Source: Durusdinium trenchii
Taxonomy: Eukaryota; Sar; Dinophyceae; Suessiales; Symbiodiniaceae
Direction of reading: 5' to 3'
Length of the DNA stretch: 64,000 bases
NCBI GenBank assembly: GCA_963970005.1
Contig: CAXAMN010006513.1
Coordinates: 38,530 to 102,529, forward strand
Of this stretch, positions 1 to 12,600 are shown piece by piece. Below the pieces are notes generated by a model. That model worked only from the letters and a program-made list of their open reading frames with translations, ran no database searches and had not been told where the DNA came from. The position numbers and the translations under genes are program-made. Every line of letters starts with the position of its first letter. The stretch's first letter is position 1.

Positions 1-200
1 ATCCTGGGCTGGGGATCCAAGAACTTCTATTTGAATCTTGAATCGTGTCCTGGGCTGGGGATCCAAGAACTTCTATTTGAAGCGTGAGTCTTGAATCTTG
101 AATCCCGGGCTGGGGATCCAAGAACTTCTATATTTGAATCTTGAATCTTGAATCCCGGGCTGGGGATCCAAGAACTTCGATTTGAATCTTGAATCTTGAA
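1..200. repeat. Short tandem repeat, about 4 copies of a 48-58 bp unit
   Basis: The core CTGGGGATCCAAGAACTTC recurs four times, separated by copies of TTGAATCTTGAATC. The units differ in how many TTGAATC steps they carry. The array runs off the left edge, so its full length is unknown. No coding potential is apparent; from about 200 to 690 the sequence is AT-rich with an (AT)n run at 414-432 and no gene that I can see. Confidence 0.85.
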
Positions 201-689
201 TTCCTGTACTTACTGCAAGTTTGGCCAAACAAAAATTGTAATTTCTTGCAATTTTTCTTCATCAGCAAAGAAATCATAAAAACAACTCCAAGGACTACAA
301 AAGTTTGCTTGAAACAGGTCCAAACCTCCAAAGCCAAACCTCCAAACTGTATCAAAACACCTGCAAATAATAACATTAGAAACTACAAAAAGGTAGGTCT
401 ATAGGGGGGGTACCATATATATATATATATATCGAATACACATGCGCGCGCAGACACGCACACCCTCTGATTGTGAAGTCAAACAGTTTTTAATTGTACA
501 TTGCCATAGCAGCAGTCAGACCAAAAAAACGGACTTTAGATGACATGGTGAAAATGTGTGAAACTATCTATAAATAGAAGTTACTGCTAATTAAGTTTAC
601 ATCCATGTGAATCCAATCTTCACAAAACCAGCTCTTGGGCTATCTGGGCTGCGTTCAAAGATCTACGAACCAATCACTGATATCGACCT

Positions 690-1140
690 AAGTGGAGTCC
701 TCCACGTAAGCCTCAAATTTCTCAAGCTCTTCCCGCATCTTAGTGTTGGCCGTCCGCAAGCTCTTGGTTTCGAACCTTGGAGCAAAGCGTGAGCAAAGCG
801 TGAAGTGAGGGGGGAAGGTGAGAGAAAGGGATGGGCTTGGAGCTACTCCTTCAACCCAAGCCCCATCTCTGTACAAACGTACACAAGGGAGCTTCGATGT
901 TGGCTTCGAAGTAACACAAAGGATGATGATAGATTCCACCCCCACAAAAGGTCGATGGAACACCATTGCCTCATATAGCCTCCAAAACCCAAAATTCCAT
1001 CTTCATCATTCTTCATCCATCCTCATATTGCCGCGTTGCTCATGCTCGCGGAGGAGGACTCTCTTCAGCTGCAAGAGCTCCGAGTTCAAGACTTGCTCGA
1101 AGGGCGTCTCGGCCGAGCCCATGTGATCCAGCACCGAGCG
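690..1140 (-). CDS. Candidate coding exons of an unidentified helical protein
   Basis: Two minus-strand stretches look protein-coding. About 1140-1040 contains PFEQVLNSELLQLKRVLL, and about 770-690 contains SLRTANTKMREELEKFEAYV. Both are amphipathic and charged, as in coiled coils, unlike the flanking frames. They would be consecutive exons of one minus-strand gene whose 3' part may lie outside the window. Splice sites were not fixed and no family was recognised. The basis is amino-acid composition only. Confidence 0.3.
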
Positions 1141-1469
1141 GTGCATCGCGGGGCTGCGCGGTGGGTGACCCACCGCGCCGTGGACACAGCGGTGTTTCGC
1201 TGGGCTGCGCGGTGGAATGGACAAGCGCGGCAGTGGAGTGAGGCTAAGGCGGCTAAGGGCCAAGATGGTTCCGGAGAAAAGTGTCGAAAATTCTGCTCCA
1301 TCCGGAAGCCACGAGATGTCATGCGAATCCATTGAAATGAAACTGGGTTCCAAAAGAATTTCGACCAACAGCCCATGCAAGTTCTTCCCTACGATTCTGT
1401 AGTATTGGGTCCCACAAGTCCCACAAATACAACACCAACGCCTACCTTCAACCTTGGGTGCCTCCACCC

Positions 1470-1960
1470 AGTAACAGGTTTAATCAAGTGGTCACTCCGA
1501 GACGGATTGTATGGAAGCACCTAGACTCACTGATGCATCATTCCTACTTAACCATACAGTGATTTTTTTGTAATTAGGGTGACGAAATGTCTTGGACTGG
1601 GTGCAGCTGGCACTTGTTGTTGAATTCAACAAATGCATATTCTGTATAGTATCACACATACATATCGCCTGTTTCACTATCTTCAGAACACGGCGCACAA
1701 ACGGCGCAACTGCTTCGGTGACCTTCCGCGCTCCATTCCCAAGTAGCAGGTTGGCCTGGCTCCGGCCAGAGGTCAAAGCGTATGTATATAATTATAGCAT
1801 TGTGGATAATAATAATAGATATATTGTATTATTATATATTATTACACAATATTATACATAGTATATATATCCTGTAATTATATATATAAGTGATACAAAC
1901 GCATTGGAAGTGTGATAAATTACGAAGCGTTGACACCTTCAATATCCTTTAATTAGGATG
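1470..1960. other. AT-rich stretch with no visible gene
   Basis: The sequence becomes strongly AT-rich around 1780-1920, with irregular TATATA runs and poly-TAA-like stretches. No open frame resembles a protein. It may be intergenic or intronic. Confidence 0.5.
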
Positions 1961-2394
1961 CGCAAGGTTGGAGGTCCCAAAATGTGGAGGGCAGGGTGTC
2001 TCATGTTTCTGGCCGAAGAGTTCCTTACGGTGTTGGGTGGAGAACGTGTTTCTGGATTTTGAGGATTCCCTACCAATCGAGGAAAGCTGTGCGGTATCTC
2101 AGGGAGATACCAATCAGAGTCTGAATTGGCTTTGTCTGCAGTTAACTTTGGACCGTGTCCCGAAGTGTCAGTTTAGTAACAAAAATTGTCCACGGAGTCC
2201 ACTGTCGACTGTCACTGGGAGAGGGCAGGGTCTAAAGTTCGCTTCTCTCTGTCTCATTCGAGCGGAACATTTGGTCACCCAAAGGCAGAAACACTTGGCC
2301 TCCCCAAAGCAAATCCCGCGCCGCCAGTCCAAAAAAATGCGACTCACGGAGACCACTGCAGACCAACGCGAAGCACACGGCACACGGCAGTCGT

Positions 2395-2510
2395 CGGTCG
2401 CACCTGCTCCGACAAGTCCTCAGAGGGCAAACCCAAGCGCTCCTGTTCCTTCCGAGCCTTCAGCCGCTTCACCGCCTGGCCGACGGTGCGAGTCGACTCA
2501 AGGGATGGGT
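2395..2510 (-). CDS. Candidate coding exon, unidentified
   Basis: The minus strand reads TVGQAVKRLKARKEQERLGL followed by PSEDLSEQV, a charged, helix-favouring stretch typical of real coding sequence. The plus strand of the same DNA has a 254-codon frame (1968-2732), but its Ser/Pro/Arg-rich composition looks like a shadow. It may belong to the same minus-strand gene as the exons at 0.7-1.1 kb, on the far side of the retrotransposon from the exons at 14-15 kb. The family is unknown. Confidence 0.3.
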
Positions 2511-2732
2511 GAGACATCGGTCCGGGCTCGCCAAAACGAGTGGCTTTGGTTCTGGCAAGTTCACCCACCTGGGTCGATCCACGTGCGGAGCCGGATCGAG
2601 CAATATGCGATCCACGGGGGAGGCGATCCGTCTTGTACCGGAAAAAGGACTCCCGATCAATTCCTGAAGAATGGGAGTGAGTTTCCGTGTTTTCCCGGAG
2701 AAAGCAGCTGCGGAGACACTGAGTCAATCTGA

Positions 2733-5675
2733 AGTTTCAGAGTCTGACAGCAACCGCCATCCATCAATCACGTGTGAGTGACGACCATCGCAGTCCTATA
2801 CCAGGAAGCAGCTCCCAACACCATCCTGCCTCACCATCCAAACCACGACCCGGACGGTACGCCATGATGGGTCCACAAATTGGGTTTTGGAAGTCGAACG
2901 AATCTCACTTGGAAGTCCTTTCGGTTCCTCGGATGATGTTTGTTTGTTCGTAGGTTTGTTTGTTCGATGTGTTCGTCAAGTCCTTTTCCAGGGCACAAAG
3001 TGCGATTGATCCGACTGCCGGGCAGAGTGTAGTTGGTCGGGCAGAGGCCCCCAAGATCATGAAGGTTTGAGGGTCAGTCTTTATCCAGTCGGTGACGGTC
3101 AGTTAGTTGGCGGTCGGGTCAGTTGCTTGCAGTGTAGTTGATGTCTTGCTCCTGTAACTTCTCCTGTGGTTGCTCTGTATCTGTCTATTACTGTTCCCTT
3201 TTTAGGCTTCAGCGGTCAAACTCATCCCGGGCTGAACCCGCGGCGAGTCTTCTCGCTCAAACAGCACAAGTGCCGATCCTGTGGATCATTGGGTTCCCAT
3301 CCAACGGCTCGGGGACCGAAGGGTGGTTTCACTTTACAGCTCGGAAGCTCGGAAGCTGTTTCTGTGCCGAAAAGAAACATCACATGATTGTGCCCAAGAT
3401 TGTGTAGAAGCTCAAAAAGTACCTCGGATGCTGTTCATGTCTCAGACTGTCTCAACTTTTCGCAACAACGATTACCCATCAACCCTAACAGGCACTTAGA
3501 TCTTATCAGCTAGTAGGTTGGAGGCCAGCGCCGCTATGATAATGATTGGAAGTCATTCTGGAACAAACGTCCGTTGTGCCGGTTCGCTCGTTGTCCTTCA
3601 GCTGATGAGCCATGTGTGCACACAGCGGAAGTCACACAGAGGTGAATTGAAGTCACCCAGGGGGTCTTCTTGGGGTCGGGGGGATGCAGCCAAGGTGTGT
3701 CTCGCCCGGATGGGATGAAAGAACAAATCCGAGGTGGGTGATCTGGCTTGCACAGATACCAGGCATCTCCAACTCAAAAACCATATAGCTCCTTCCCCGC
3801 AATGAAATCCCTTAGCTAAGGAACCACACAGGTTCTTTGTGTGGATTGAGGGAGACGAAATTTTCTCCTTAGCCAGCACAAGCCAACCCCTGCATTGTCG
3901 AGCTATGTTACATTCCAGTTGTTCTATGTCAGTGAAAAAGCTGGAAAGATCAACACAGCAGCAACCTTCACCGTTCTGTCAAACATCTGGCCGGCCCTAG
4001 ACAGAGGCAGTGGACAACCGTGGGCCCCTCCGGAACGTGGACATTGGCACACTGCCCACCCGTTTGATCCCTGTCCAATCACCATTCGAACACAGATTTT
4101 TGGCTGCGCAGCTTGGGTCAAGCCTGGCCGAAGCTGAACGGCTCAGTTGATGGTCTGATTCGGGGCAGAATGACTGCAACAGGTGTCTAATTAGGAAGGT
4201 CATGGAAGGTCCCTTTCTCAACACTTTGCATGAAGAAAAATGAATGAACAACAAGAACCGGTCCCTGTCTCAACACTTCGCATAAAAAACAATTGGATTC
4301 ATAGAGAAATCAGCCAGCCTAACATACCCTGCAGGCATATCTGGTCCGTCTACCTTTCAACTTCCTTGTTAAGGGGATTTGGCAAACGGCATGCCTCCAC
4401 AAAACCATAGCAAAATGGATAAAGTTGCGGTTCCGAGGCTTGTTTGCTGGTGGGTTGCTAAAGTTTGGATATGTTGTTCAACCCTATTTCGTCCTTGTTG
4501 TTGATGTGTGTTGTGTGGATGGTTGTCAGCTTTTGCGGGCTCTCACTTTCTCTTGGGAGGATGTTGATGGATGAGGTTAGGATGTATTGAGGCTGTTGTG
4601 CTTCGATGTTTTGGCTTTCAACTCCTCTTTCATGGCTTTCAACTCCTTAATGACGTTCGCAAGGGCTTCAAAAGAAAATGCTTTCCATCCTCGAGATCTC
4701 GACTCTTCGAACCCTGGCTCGACTGGACGGCTTATATATAAGCGAAGTCCTCTGCGGGGACCGATGTCGCCACACAAGGTATTGGTTCATCAGCTGAAGG
4801 ATGTGTATCCTTGCATACATCAATCGCAGTTGGCTTTACAATCCACTCAAAAGAACTCTACCTCTTGGCAATGTTCCCGACTCCAGCCATTTCTGCCTGT
4901 CATTTTTCTGGGTTAGAAGGTGGCGTCGTTGACATCGCACCCTTGTTGGCACAAATGTACCAGTCTATACTACAGTCGCACAACAACAAAAGCAAACATA
5001 CTTTCAGGCACGCAAACGTGGAAGCTCTTTTGATATCTTTTGTTATATTATACGTAAAACGAGCAACCAAGACCAAGACGCAATACGAATCAAAAAACAG
5101 AATAGGAAGGGAAAATCAAGAACGAGAACAATTGCAAGAACAAGGACACGGGCAAGGACAAGAACAATGAGAAAAGCACAAGAAAACGACATCTCAGCTG
5201 AGCCCAGACTGCCTTCGTCTCCGCCTCCACCCCTCTCAGCAACTTGGCCAGCAGCCTCCAGAAGAATCAGGACAGTACTTGGTTGCTACCAGTATGGACC
5301 CAACTGAAATCTGCGACACTCATCTGCTACACTCACGTTCACGTGGAAGTGAAGCCTCCCCTGTTTGTAGAGAAAAGAAGTCTTAAGTCTTTCCGGGGCC
5401 GTGCGGAGAACAAATAGTACTTCTTTGTCCTCCACGAGGATGACCGGTTCGTAGCAAGAACAAACAACAATTGCAACGCAATAAAAATTCCAGGACTCCT
5501 ACTGTAACCATCCATTGACTATATTAGAATGATGCCGCTGCTATCGGACTTCATGTCATCGGAGCAGGAGGCCTCCGAATGGCGCTTTTAAGTGGAAGGG
5601 AAGGCCGTGTGAAGCGCCGATGGCGAATTGTGCACCAACTGCAGAGAGTCTTTGGTATGCCATCAATGGAAATCC
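2733..5675. other. Gene-poor stretch before the retrotransposon
   Basis: No convincing exon was found on either strand. One weak minus-strand stretch (about 4700-4600) reads as Lys/Glu-rich helix, but it comes from a repeated GGCTTTCAACTCCT motif and is not trusted. The region is probably intron or intergenic DNA. Confidence 0.45.
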
Positions 5676-5680
5676 GAGAG

Positions 5681-5862
5681 TGTGAAGATGTACGCTGTAC
5701 ATCACTTTGTTTCATGAAACCACATGATCCGTCCGCAGAGGGCGGGCTCAGCACGCTGAAAAGGCGCGGACGCGCGGCCCCAGTCGGTCGCCTTTGTGCT
5801 TCGACGTTCGATCGTCGGTTCACCTACTTGCTGGAAGACTTCGTGCGTTTCCAGTTTCTACA
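5681..5862 (+). repeat. 5' LTR (182 bp)
   Basis: It starts TGTGAAGATG and ends CAGTTTCTACA, and matches the 3' LTR base for base by eye. It is short for an LTR and contains a small palindrome-like GTACGCTGTAC near its 5' end (5690-5700). No clear TATA box or polyadenylation signal is visible, as is common in dinoflagellates. Confidence 0.96.
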
Positions 5863-5863
5863 T

Positions 5864-5880
5864 TGGTAGCGGAGCCCGGT
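5864..5880 (+). promoter_or_regulatory. Primer-binding site, probably initiator-tRNA-Met type
   Basis: TGGTAGCGGAGCCCGG lies one base after the left LTR. It begins with the TGG expected opposite a tRNA CCA tail. It resembles the complement of eukaryotic initiator tRNA-Met 3' ends (TGGTAGCAGAG...), the usual copia primer. The tRNA identity is inferred, not tested. Confidence 0.7.
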
Positions 5881-6063
5881 TCAGGCCGGGCTCCCTACCC
5901 TGCGCACTTCGCGACGGCTTCCCGAAGGCTTGGAAGAAGCCCTACGTCACGAACGGTTCCAAGAGCTCTATTTTCCTACCTAGGTCTTTGTCTGGCTGCA
6001 TTTCTCATCCGCTACCACATCACCCAAGCGAACCAGCAGACCTTTGAGGAGCTCTTTGGCACC

Positions 6064-6667
6064 ATGGCCCAAAAGAAAACACCACAGACGCAGGCATCCG
6101 GCTCGGCGGGAAGCGGCTCGGCAACGGGCTACCTTGACCTCAGGGACTCCTATGTTCCCATCTTCAGTGGCCAGCCGAGTGACTATACACTTGTATCACC
6201 GCAAGATGTCCATCACCAAACGTGGGAACGAGAGCGTCTTGAACATCGTGGGCAGCTTCACAGGCCTCACCTGGAGGCTCTTCCAGGATTGGGCATTGGA
6301 GGATCTCGAGAAGACAGATGCCTTTCCGAAGATCATAGAGGTCCTCGACCGGAACTTTGCCTATGACGCCAGAGTTCAACTTCCCACGGACTTTGAGGGA
6401 TACTTCAACTTGTTGCAAAGGCCACCAGGTCAGACGCTCCTCATGTACGTCAATGACCATGAAGAAGCATATCGGAAGTTGGTGCAACATAAAGTTGAGC
6501 TTCCTCCCTCAGTCCAAGGATGGCATCTACTGCGCAGAGCTGCATTGACCAGAGAGCAGCGACAGATGATCACGTTGAAAGCACCTGGCCTGGAGAAGAA
6601 TGACGTGATCGAAGCGCTCTACTTGGTCCTGGGGCAGGATTACTTAAGGAGGTGGCTGGAACTCTGA
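6064..6667 (+). pseudogene. gag: gag of the copia element, interrupted by reading-frame shifts
   Basis: Gag forms the virus-like particle and packages element RNA. The likely start is ATG at 6064, giving MAQKKTPQTQASG and a Gly/Ser linker, then YVPIFSGQPSDY. The frame then leaves the Gag-like reading at about 6185. The neighbouring +1 frame resumes with YHRKMSITKRGNESVLNIVG and the capsid helices, and runs to a TGA at 6665-6667. From 6648 the next +1 frame takes over with an acidic, Tyr/Trp/Asp-rich linker and a zinc knuckle (see pol). The gap at 6185 looks like a small deletion, since the spacing from SDY to YHRKM seems shorter than in related Gags. The second shift overlaps by only 20 nt and could be programmed. 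Gag is therefore called broken, with reservation. Confidence 0.7.
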
Positions 6668-9600
6668 TCGCAACCGGCGATTTCAATCCTCCTGGCGTTC
6701 ACAGAAGGCGTACACCGCCGATGACTATGCCCCAGAAGATGATGGTGATGACAGCTGGGACTACGGGTACTATGAAGGTGATGAACCCTGGCCCGAAGAC
6801 ACAACCCAGTATGACTACGAGGAACCGTATGACTTCGACCAAGACGCTGGCTACTTTGGCGAAGAACCATGGGTTGAAGATGACCCCAATGGCGAAGCCG
6901 GTGACCCTCAGGCTTTGGCAGATCAATATGATCAAGCTTTCGCCTCCTACACAGACGCTAGGAAGCGCTTCCAGGAGCTCAAGATGTCCAGAGGTTACCT
7001 TCCCATCGTGGCACTCACCGATGGTCAGCAACAGGGTCCGACTTCATCCACCTCTCCGACTACAAGTCCCACAAGCTGGAGGAGCAAGGGAAAAGGAAAA
7101 GGCGGTGGTTCCAAGTCGGGCAAATCAAAGACCACGATCCGATACCCACCACAAGGAGGAGGAAAGTTTGACCCAAAAGGGCGAGCCAAAGCCAACCTCA
7201 ACTGCTTGCGCTGCGGCCAGCCTGGCCACTGGGCTGCAAATTGCCCACAAGGATCGACCTCGCCATCAAGGTCAAGCCTCAAGCGACCAGCATCAGCAAC
7301 TGAAGGCATGGCATCTCTCACCTCGCCTCAGGAGACGGCTCTACTCATCTTCCAAGACAGCAGTGGTCAGGAGAGACCCGACTGCACGATGCTGGATCCT
7401 GGCGCAAGTGCTTTCCTCTCCGGCTATGGCCCCTTCAGGAGACTGGTCGAGCATTACAAGGACATCAACTTCCCGGTCAATGTCATCAAGATGACGAAGG
7501 GCAGGCGCAAATTCCAGTTTGGAGGAGACGCCTCGCTATGGTCAGAATGGAGTGCCCACATTCCAGTGTTCGTGGACGGGCGCTACGGCACGATCGAGAT
7601 CTTCCTCTTGCCGGGCAACACTCCAATGTTGTGCGGAAGACCCATCATTGAGGCCTTGGGCATGTCCATGGATTTCGCCAATCGGCGCTTGAAGATCGGC
7701 TCATCTCCCTGGCAACCTGCCGTTCTCGGCCGACAAGGAGAATATCTCTGGTCACTGACCCAGGAGCACGACATCATGCAGTATGACCCCGACAAGCCAG
7801 AGTTCGAGCTGAGGACAAATGATCCCGACGTCCACCAGAAGGATGGCTATCTCCTCAAGGACTTCATGCTTGAGGAACAGGTCTTCAACAGCTCGGAGCC
7901 GATGAACATGAAGCTGAACAGCCAAGACACCAAACACCTCAAGAAGCACGAGCTGAAGACCATGGACGTGACTCTCACAACACAGCTCAATGAACTGTCG
8001 GCGTACATCACCCGTGAGCTTCATCGACCAGAACGCCCACGAGTCCTATGGGAGCTCTACTGCGGTAAGGCAAGAACTTCAGAAGTGGCACAGTCGCTTG
8101 GCATGGAAGTCCGCACCTTCTCCTATGACACCGGTTGGGACTTCGACCAGCTCAAGCACCAGACCTCCTTCCTGGAAACGCTCGATGAAGAAATGCCAGA
8201 CAAGTTGCTGATTGCCCCAGAATGCAAGCTCTGGTCTCGCATGCAGTCACTTGGGAGGCGGACACCCGCCCAACAGGAGGCATTGATTGCAGCTCGACAG
8301 CGACATCACGACAGGCACCTCATGTTCGTCAAGAGATCCTACCTCAAACAGCTCTCAGGAGGACGACATGTCACCATTGAGCAGCCCAAGGATGCCTTGT
8401 CATGGCAGACGCAGGCCTTACGTTCACTTCCTGGCCGCATCACTGACTTCTCGCAATGTCGCTATGGAGCTCAATGTCTGGACGCCGATGGTCAATGGAG
8501 GCCAGTGTTGAAGAACACACGTCTTCTCACCACGAAGAAGACCGTCCAGGAAGCTATGTCCCTGCAGTGCCAACACGACCATCAACACTGTCACCTCGAG
8601 GGCTCAGCGACCGGATACGGAGTCAGAACTCGCTACATGGAGGACTACCAACCGGGTCTAGCAGCCACTTTGGCAGCAGCTTTGAGCCTACCAGAACCAC
8701 CACAATCGTGGGAGAATGTGTATGCCACCACTGAGGAGAAGGAGGTGACAGGCTCCCTGATCCGACTTCAGGCAAGCACTCGTCAAGAAGCCATTCGCAC
8801 TGCGCAGAAGCTTCATCGCAACTTGGGACATCCCTCGAAGGAGGCACTCACTGAACTCCTGGCAGCTCGCGGTGCAGCAGAAGCCATTCTCGAAGCCGCT
8901 CGTGGATACACATGCCTAGCTTGCACCAAGTACAAGAAGCCAGCTCAAGCAGCACCGGCTTCGATGCCACAGTCCACCACGTTCAACGACACCGTTCAGG
9001 CAGATATCTTTTGGCTTCGCCGTGGCAGCACCAAGTTTCCAGTGATGAGCATTGTGGACATGGCCACCCGCTATACCTCTGCCACACTACTCCGTTCGGA
9101 GCAGACTGAAGAGTACATCAAGGCCTTCGAGCGATCTTGGATCGCCCACTTTGGACCTCCGACCAAGCTCATCACCGATGAGGGACGCCCTTGGCTCGGG
9201 CGCATCATGGACGACTGGACGACCTCACACGCCATCCAGCACATTGTGGCACCTGGTGAGGCCCACGAACGACTTGCAGTGGTGGAACGGCGTCATGCCA
9301 TGATTCGTCGAGCCACGGAGATCTACATGGATGACCTCAAGCTTGACAATGTCAGTGGAATCAGGGAGGCCCTGACCTACATTGTGCCCCAGATCAATGC
9401 CACTCCAACAGTGGCAGGGTTCAGTCCTTCACAGTGGGTCCTCGGACATCAACCTCGCATGGCCGGTGATCTGCTATCCGATCATCTTGAAGCAGTTCAT
9501 CTTGGAGGACACCCGGACTTCGAAGAGACCCTGACCAAGAGACATGCCGCCAAGAAGGCACTACTGGACGCAGATGCAGACCGCAAGCTGCGTCGAGCCT

Positions 9601-12600
9601 TGAGCCTCAAGTACAAGGGCATCAACACGGAATTTCATTTGGGCCAACAGGTCTTCTTCTGGAGAGATGCCCGTCAACCTGATTTGGTGAAAGTCAGATG
9701 GCTCGGACCGGCGCACATCGTCATGAAGGAGTACAAGAACCCTCAAGAAGCAAACAGCCCAGTCTCTGTATACTGGCTGGCATTCAAGAGCCAACTCATC
9801 CGATGTGCACCACATCACATCAGGCCTGACATCAAGGCCGTGGCACACTCTCTTGATGACACCCAAGAGGCACTCAACAAGGTGAGACAGCTGAAGTCTC
9901 GGGGCGTGACCAGGTACTACGACCTGCACCAGCTCAACCGGAGGAATCTCATGGACGTGGAGGAGGATGAACATGGGGAGTCAGAGAACTTGCACTCAGA
10001 CTCTGAACATGAGATGGCTCCACCCAGACAGCGACCACGGCTGTCCATGGCACCACCCGAGGCATCCGCCGACAGCCCAACTCCAGACGGAGAACCTGGG
10101 CAACCAGCGGCACCTCCACCAGCGCCAGAGGCACCATCGGGTGATCCGAATCCGGCAGACACCTCCCAGGCACCTGCCGCAGTTCCGATCCCTCCAAGCG
10201 AGATCTCACTGTCCGAACCAAGCGAAGAACCACCAGCACTCTCGGCAGCACCCACTCCACACTCGGCACCACCTCAAGGAGTACTACCAAACAGCACGGC
10301 ACAAGTACCACAGCTAGATCCAGCAACAGCTGCATTGTACGAAACAGCAGGACCAGAAACATTCGAACAACGAAGACGCAGGTTCAGCCAGCAAGAAACA
10401 CTGAGCTTTGCACCCTGGCGAACAAACAGGCCAGCACTACCAGAGCCGTACATGACAGCACCACCACCGGCTACAACACCTGCAGAGTCAGCAAACATGA
10501 CCTACCAGGACACAGAACACGGCTTCAATGTCGAAGGCTTAGATGCAAGCCAACTTCCAACTGGCTGGCAGGTCGATGAGCACGGCTACATGACTCTCAG
10601 CGACACTCTTGCAGATTGCTGGGAAGTCAAAGCCGGATGCCTGATCAGGCACCACCTTGTCCCTCGACGTGGCCGCATGCACTTGGACCACCTGCCAAGG
10701 GACTGCCCGATCCCAGCAGATCGTCTAGACAAGGTCAAAGTGACCCTAGTCCACACAGCTGACGGCAAGAGCCGACTTCACACTGATGATGGCACCGAAA
10801 CCTCACCACCTCCGGACACCACATCCTCATGGACTGGCTGCACGATCTTCCAGATCGATGGCTCCTTGCGCAAGGAGATGGCTATGTACTCTGGACAACA
10901 CACCATCTACACCAGCGCCAAGCAGGAAGCCAAGAGCCAGAAGATGATCAAGGCCAAGAAGTTCAAGAAAGACAAGAACGGAGTCAATGAACGGGCCTTG
11001 GGACCTCATGACAGGGCATTGTTCAAGGAGGCAAAAGTGAAGGAGCTCAAGTCCTTCTTCGACCATGGCGTCTGGACCTTCCAACACAAGAATGACGCCG
11101 ATGAGACTCGCACCCTGACAGCGAGGATGATCCTGAAATGGTCCAAGAATCCTGACGGCTCACCAAGGGCGAAGGCCCGATTGATAGTCAGAGGTTACAA
11201 CGACCCCGATGCCCTGGCAGGCCAGATCGTCACCTCATCGCCGACAACCACCAGGTTGAGCCGGAGCTACATTCTGTCCCTGGCAGCCAACATGGGTTGG
11301 TCAACGTGGACGGCTGACGTCTCTACGGCCTTCCTCCAGGGTCGACCACAAAGCCGAAAGCTATGGGTCAAACTGCCAACGGAATGCCTTCAGCTCCTCG
11401 GCGCCGATGAAGACACAAGAATGTTGTTGCTCAAACCATGCTATGGTCAGATAGACGCACCTCGTGGCTGGTTCTTGGAAGCAGTCGACAGGCTGCTACG
11501 TGCTGGACTCCGACAGCATCCATTGGACCCATGCTGCTTCCTGGCCTTCGAGACTGACAGCCCAAACTATGATGCCCAAGATCCTGTGCATCAAACTGTT
11601 CAAAGCCTAGGTGATGAGCGGTTGGTCGGCATGATCATCATGCACGTGGACGACATGTTGGGCAGTGGCTGCTTGAATTCTCCTCGGTACCAAGAGGTCG
11701 TTCGCACCCTCAAAGACACCTTCTCCTTCCGGGAGTGGAAACAGGACCTCGACAAGCTTGAATACTGTGGTTGCGAGCTCACAAAGACCGAGGAAGGTGG
11801 CCGCCGGCTTCATCAAGAAGCCTACATGGGAAAGGTCAGCCCCATCACCTTCAACAAGGGCAGAGCCTTGACTGAGGCCCTCAATGAGCGAGAGATCACT
11901 CAGGTCCGTGGCCTACTTGGTTCAGTTCAATGGCCAGCAGTTCAAACTTCACCGCATCTGCAGTGTTCTACGTCCATGCTATCCAGCCAGGTCAATAAAG
12001 CAACGGTGCACACACTTCATGAGTGCAACCGCCTACTGAAGTTCTGCAAAGAGAACAAGGATGTCGGGCTCATCTACAACTACATCGGCGAGCCGCAACA
12101 GCTCCAGATGATCACGTTCTTCGATGCTGGTTTTGGTTCAAGGCCGGATGGTAATTCCCAAGGTGGCTATGTGATCATGTTGGTGAACAAGGCCTTGTTG
12201 ACATCATCCGAGGAAGGCCAGTATCACATTCTTGACTGGCGCAGCTTCCGAACACCCAGGGTGGCCCGAAGTTCCTTAGGAGCAGAAGCCCAAGCTGGAG
12301 GCCAAGCGGCGGACGCCACTGAGTTCGCATGTCGCTTTTGGGAGCACCTGCTTCATCCTGTCCTACCTCTCCAAGATCTACTGAAGGTCAAGTCTCAGTT
12401 GACCCCACAGCTGATCACGGATGCGAAAGCTCTCTACGACTCGTACCATCGTGAGGGCATCAGTTCATCAGTGATCGACAAAAGGATTAGCCTCGAGATC
12501 CGTGTGATGAAGGAGAGAATGCAGGACATTGGTGGGTCCCTTCGGTGGGTCTCCTCAGAGAGACAGCTTGGCGACGGGTTCACCAAGGAGAGTGCTCGCG

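Noticed and set aside
1968..2732. Plus-strand open frame of 254 codons
   Set aside because: Ser/Pro/Arg-rich with no motif, on the opposite strand to the gene array, and the minus strand of the same DNA reads more like protein.
4577..4777. Minus-strand Lys/Glu-rich helix-like frame
   Set aside because: It derives from a duplicated GGCTTTCAACTCCT segment and has no supporting exons nearby.
6652..7494. Plus-strand frame of 280 codons beside pol
   Set aside because: Out-of-frame shadow of the Gag tail and protease, rich in Met/Thr/Pro without motifs.
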